From: Bradyrhizobium genosp. L
GTDB taxonomy: Bacteria; Pseudomonadota; Alphaproteobacteria; Rhizobiales; Xanthobacteraceae
Direction of reading: 5' to 3'
Length of the DNA: 64,000 nucleotides
Assembly: GCF_015624485.1 (NCBI RefSeq)
Contig: NZ_CP061378.1
Location: 4,402,001-4,466,000, forward strand
This document shows positions 61,131-64,000 of the stretch, piece after piece (position 1 is the stretch's first letter; each line of letters starts with the position of its first letter). Made by a program: the position numbers and the translations under genes. The notes under the pieces are model-generated. The model was not told the origin of the DNA. It made no database searches and saw nothing but the letters and a program-made list of their open reading frames with translations.

Positions 61131-63533
61131 TCAGGCCTTGACCAGCGGCCCGCGCGACGGCGGCGCCTTGGTGCCGCCGCCTCCGCCGCCACCGGACTTC
61201 GGCGGCTTGCGCTTGCGGGCCGGCAGCTTCTCGGGCTTCGGCGTGACCGGACCTTCGACGAACTCGAAGCCGATCTTGTCCTTGGCCGTCTCCTCGTCCT
61301 TGACGAGAACGACGCGGACGTGGCCGCCGCCCTTGAGCTGGCCGAACAGCACCTCGTCGGCCAGCGGCTTCTTGATGTGCTCCTGGATGATGCGCGCCAT
61401 CGGACGCGCGCCCATCTGCTCGTCATAGCCGTGCTCGATCAGCCAGGCCTTGGCGGGCTCGGACAGTTCGATCGTGACGTCGCGGTCGGCGAGCTGCGCC
61501 TCGAGCTGAAGCACGAACTTCTCGACCACCATGCCGATCACATCGGCATTGAGGTGCGCGAACGAGACGATCGCATCAAGGCGGTTGCGGAATTCCGGCG
61601 CGAACTGCCGGTTGATCGCCTCGTGGTCGTCGCCTTCCCGCTTCGAGCGGGTGAAGCCGAACGCCTGCCGCGCCAGATCGGCGGCGCCGGCATTGGTGGT
61701 CATGATCAGGATCACGTTGCGGAAGTTGACCTGCTTGCCGTTGTGGTCGGTGAGCCGGCCGTGATCCATGATCTGCAGCAGCACGTTGTAGAGATCCGGA
61801 TGCGCCTTCTCGATCTCGTCGAGCAGCACCACGCAATGCGGATGCTGGTCCACGCCATCGGTGAGCAGGCCGCCCTGATCAAAGCCGACATAGCCGGGAG
61901 GCGCGCCGATCAGGCGCGACACCGTGTGCCGCTCCATGTATTCGGACATGTCGAAGCGCAGCAGCTCGACGCCGAGCGAGGCCGCGAGCTGCTTGGCCAC
62001 CTCGGTCTTGCCGACGCCGGTCGGACCCGAGAACAGGTAGCAGCCGATCGGCTTCTCCGGCTCGCGCAGACCGGCCCGCGCCAGCTTGATCGAGGCCGAC
62101 AGCGATTCGATCGCCTTGTCCTGGCCGAACACCGAGCGCTTCAGGGTCTGCTCAAGATGCTTGAGCACCTCGGCATCGTCCTTCGACACGCTCTTGGGCG
62201 GGATCCGCGCCATGGTCGCGATCGTGGTCTCGATCTCCTTGATGCCGATCGTCTTCTTGCGCTTGTTCTCGGCGACCAGCATCTGCGCCGCGCCGGACTC
62301 GTCGATCACGTCGATCGCCTTGTCGGGCAGCTTGCGGTCGTGGATGTAACGCGAGGAGAGCTGCACCGCGGCCTCGATCGCCTCGTTGGTGTATTTCAGG
62401 CGATGGTAATCCTCGAAGTACGGCTTGAGGCCCTTGAGGATCGCGATCGCGTCCTCCACCGTCGGCTCATTGACGTCGATCTTCTGGAACCGCCGCACCA
62501 GCGCGCGGTCCTTCTCGAAGTGCTGGCGATACTCCTTGTAGGTCGTCGAACCCATGCAGCGGATGGTGCCCGACGCCAGCGCCGGCTTCAGCAGGTTCGA
62601 GGCGTCCATCGCGCCGCCCGAGGTGGCGCCAGCACCGATCACGGTGTGGATCTCGTCGATGAACAGGATGGCGTTCGGATGCGCCTCCAGCTCCTTCAGG
62701 ACCTGCTTCAGCCGCTCCTCGAAATCACCACGGTAGCGCGTGCCCGCGAGCAGCGTGCCCATGTCGAGCGAGAACACGGTCGCAGCCGACAGCACCTCCG
62801 GCACGTCGCTGTCGACGATGCGCTTGGCGAGGCCTTCGGCGATCGCGGTCTTGCCGACGCCGGCTTCGCCGACGAACAGCGGATTGTTCTTCTGGCGACG
62901 GCACAGCACCTGGATCGCGCGGTTGATCTCGGCATTGCGGCCGATCACCGGATCGATCTTGCCGTCACGCGCCTTCTTGTTGAGGTTGACGCAATAGGTC
63001 TCGAGCGCCTCGCCCTTCTTCTTGGCGTCCTCGTTGCCCTTGGTCTCGGTCTCCTCGTCGACACCGCGCACCGGCCGCGCCTCGGAGACGCCGGGCCGCT
63101 TGGCGATGCCATGGCTGATGTAGTTGACGGCGTCGTAGCGCGTCATGTCCTGCTCCTGCAGGAAATACGCGGCGTGGCTCTCGCGCTCGGCGAAGATCGC
63201 GATCAGCACATTGGCGCCGGTGACTTCCTCGCGGCCGGACGACTGCACATGGATCACCGCGCGCTGGATCACGCGCTGGAACCCTGCGGTCGGCTTGGCA
63301 TCGTCGGCGCCGTCGGTCACCAGGTTTTCGAATTCGGTCTCGAGATAGTTGACGAGGCTGGTCCTGAGCTTGTCGAGGTCGACGCTGCAGGCCCGCATCA
63401 CCGCCGCCGCATCCGAGTCATCGATCAGCGACAGCAAGAGGTGTTCGAGCGTCGCGTATTGATGGTGACGCTCGTTCGCGATCGCCAATGCACGATGCAG
63501 GGATTGTTCAAGGCTTTGGGAAAAAGTTGGCAT
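61131..63533 (-). CDS. clpA: ATP-dependent Clp protease ATP-binding subunit ClpA
   Basis: 800 residues. N-terminal Clp repeats ([34 protein letters not shown]) bind ClpS. Two AAA+ modules: [15 protein letters not shown] with [10 protein letters not shown], and [15 protein letters not shown] with [11 protein letters not shown]. The ClpP loop IGF/L is not obvious by eye. A Lys/Pro/Gly-rich tail ([12 protein letters not shown] plus a run of Gly) extends the C-terminus. It unfolds N-degron substrates for ClpP. Downstream of clpS in the same direction, with its own ribosome site (GAGAGG) and terminator. Confidence 0.96.
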   Translation of the reverse strand: MPTFSQSLEQSLHRALAIANERHHQYATLEHLLLSLIDDSDAAAVMRACSVDLDKLRTSLVNYLETEFENLVTDGADDAKPTAGFQRVIQRAVIHVQSSGREEVTGANVLIAIFAERESHAAYFLQEQDMTRYDAVNYISHGIAKRPGVSEARPVRGVDEETETKGNEDAKKKGEALETYCVNLNKKARDGKIDPVIGRNAEINRAIQVLCRRQKNNPLFVGEAGVGKTAIAEGLAKRIVDSDVPEVLSAATVFSLDMGTLLAGTRYRGDFEERLKQVLKELEAHPNAILFIDEIHTVIGAGATSGGAMDASNLLKPALASGTIRCMGSTTYKEYRQHFEKDRALVRRFQKIDVNEPTVEDAIAILKGLKPYFEDYHRLKYTNEAIEAAVQLSSRYIHDRKLPDKAIDVIDESGAAQMLVAENKRKKTIGIKEIETTIATMARIPPKSVSKDDAEVLKHLEQTLKRSVFGQDKAIESLSASIKLARAGLREPEKPIGCYLFSGPTGVGKTEVAKQLAASLGVELLRFDMSEYMERHTVSRLIGAPPGYVGFDQGGLLTDGVDQHPHCVVLLDEIEKAHPDLYNVLLQIMDHGRLTDHNGKQVNFRNVILIMTTNAGAADLARQAFGFTRSKREGDDHEAINRQFAPEFRNRLDAIVSFAHLNADVIGMVVEKFVLQLEAQLADRDVTIELSEPAKAWLIEHGYDEQMGARPMARIIQEHIKKPLADEVLFGQLKGGGHVRVVLVKDEETAKDKIGFEFVEGPVTPKPEKLPARKRKPPKSGGGGGGGTKAPPSRGPLVKA

Positions 63534-63610
63534 TCGCGTCCTCTCGGGCCCCCGGTCATCATGATCGCCATTACCGGGTCAGGCAATAACAACCTTCGTG
63601 ATCCCCTTTG

Positions 63611-63637
63611 ATATAGTTACGCCGGATCGTGGCGAAA
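63611..63637 (-). promoter_or_regulatory. Weak candidate promoter of clpA
   Basis: Minus strand: TTTCGC then CTATAT 15 bases on, ~80 bases before the clpA start, in the 282-base clpS-clpA gap, which holds no gene. The spacing is short of ideal. Confidence 0.25.
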
Positions 63638-63815
63638 GACCGGTCCCGCCGCAGTTGTTTTTCCTCTAAATTCCGGCCGCCGCGGTGCCATGCGACCGTC
63701 TCCCGCGATGATCCCGGGAACGTTACGCACGTCGGTCACAAACGCGCGCTCCGTCACAAATATCGATGCAAGACCCGTTCCGCTCGGCCAGCGGCGGATC
63801 AATCGTTTCGGCGAA

Positions 63816-64000
63816 CTATTTCTTTTCCATCACGCATTGCAGCGGATGCTGATGCTTGCGCGCGAAATCCATCACCTGCGTCACCTTGGTCTCGGCGATC
63901 TCGTAGGTGAACACGCCGCACTCACCGATGCCGTGATGGTGGACATGCAGCATGATCTTGGTCGCGGCCTCGGCATCCTTCTGGAAGAACCGCTCCAGCA
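63816..64000 (-). CDS. clpS: ATP-dependent Clp protease adaptor ClpS (partial, start off the right edge)
   Basis: The last ~61 residues: [38 protein letters not shown] (in parts) and [21 protein letters not shown] is the diagnostic ClpS core around the N-degron pocket. It delivers N-end-rule substrates to ClpA, encoded next on the same strand. Confidence 0.95.
   Translation of the reverse strand, partial: LERFFQKDAEAATKIMLHVHHHGIGECGVFTYEIAETKVTQVMDFARKHQHPLQCVMEKK

Noticed and set aside
61320..63611. 763-residue plus-strand frame opposite clpA
   Set aside because: Antisense shadow of a high-GC gene; composition is unlike a real protein and clpA is certain.

Overview
The window looks like a chromosomal segment of a Bradyrhizobium-type alphaproteobacterium (Nitrobacteraceae). 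The evidence is high GC, recognisable Bradyrhizobium-like versions of PyrB, PlsY, DprA, TopA, RNase R, PleD/DivK, EipB and ClpS/ClpA, and a dozen intergenic palindromic repeats of the kind common in these genomes. No rRNA, tRNA, insertion sequence, prophage or CRISPR array was found. Genus-level placement is inference from protein resemblance.

Left part (1-11.5 kb): two nitronate monooxygenase genes divergent from a LysR gene; a class III cyclase/alpha-beta hydrolase fusion; a V8-like serine protease fused to a DNA/RNA non-specific nuclease and split by a 10-bp tandem duplication; ruvX with an AEC transporter; a coupled pair of tiny membrane proteins; a CPBP protease; a tandem pair of paralogous small exported proteins; and a VanX-type dipeptidase.

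Housekeeping core (11.6-29 kb): pyrB with a pyrC-like gene that has lost its metal-binding histidines, plsY, dprA, topA, rnr, a DUF983 gene, a NUDIX hydrolase and rpmG. An amidase sits between plsY and dprA. Two HxlR-regulated redox genes (azoreductase, SDR) sit between dprA and topA. Several unlisted small membrane proteins with good ribosome sites lie in the gaps.

Middle (29-50 kb): ammonium transporter; MFS/TetR pair around a perfect palindrome; beta-lactamase-family hydrolase; divK-pleD two-component output operon; DUF3572-dinB; two RidA proteins; EipB; a GDPD and a GNAT gene; HIT; TrmO with a tricarboxylate-type binding protein; AzlCD; a transglycosylase with a SPOR domain; a GrdB-like protein without selenocysteine; and a BASS transporter with a divergent LysR.

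Right part (50-64 kb): an aldoxime dehydratase-nitrilase operon with a divergent AraC regulator, converting aldoxime to nitrile to acid; PilZ; a DHA2-type exporter; then a visibly lower-GC island (about 56.5-61 kb) with four exported proteins: a trypsin zymogen, a lipoprotein, a Tat-exported lysozyme-like enzyme and a Tat-exported peptidoglycan-binding protein with a Cys/His motif. This island is the best candidate for an undescribed system. The window closes with clpA and the end of clpS.
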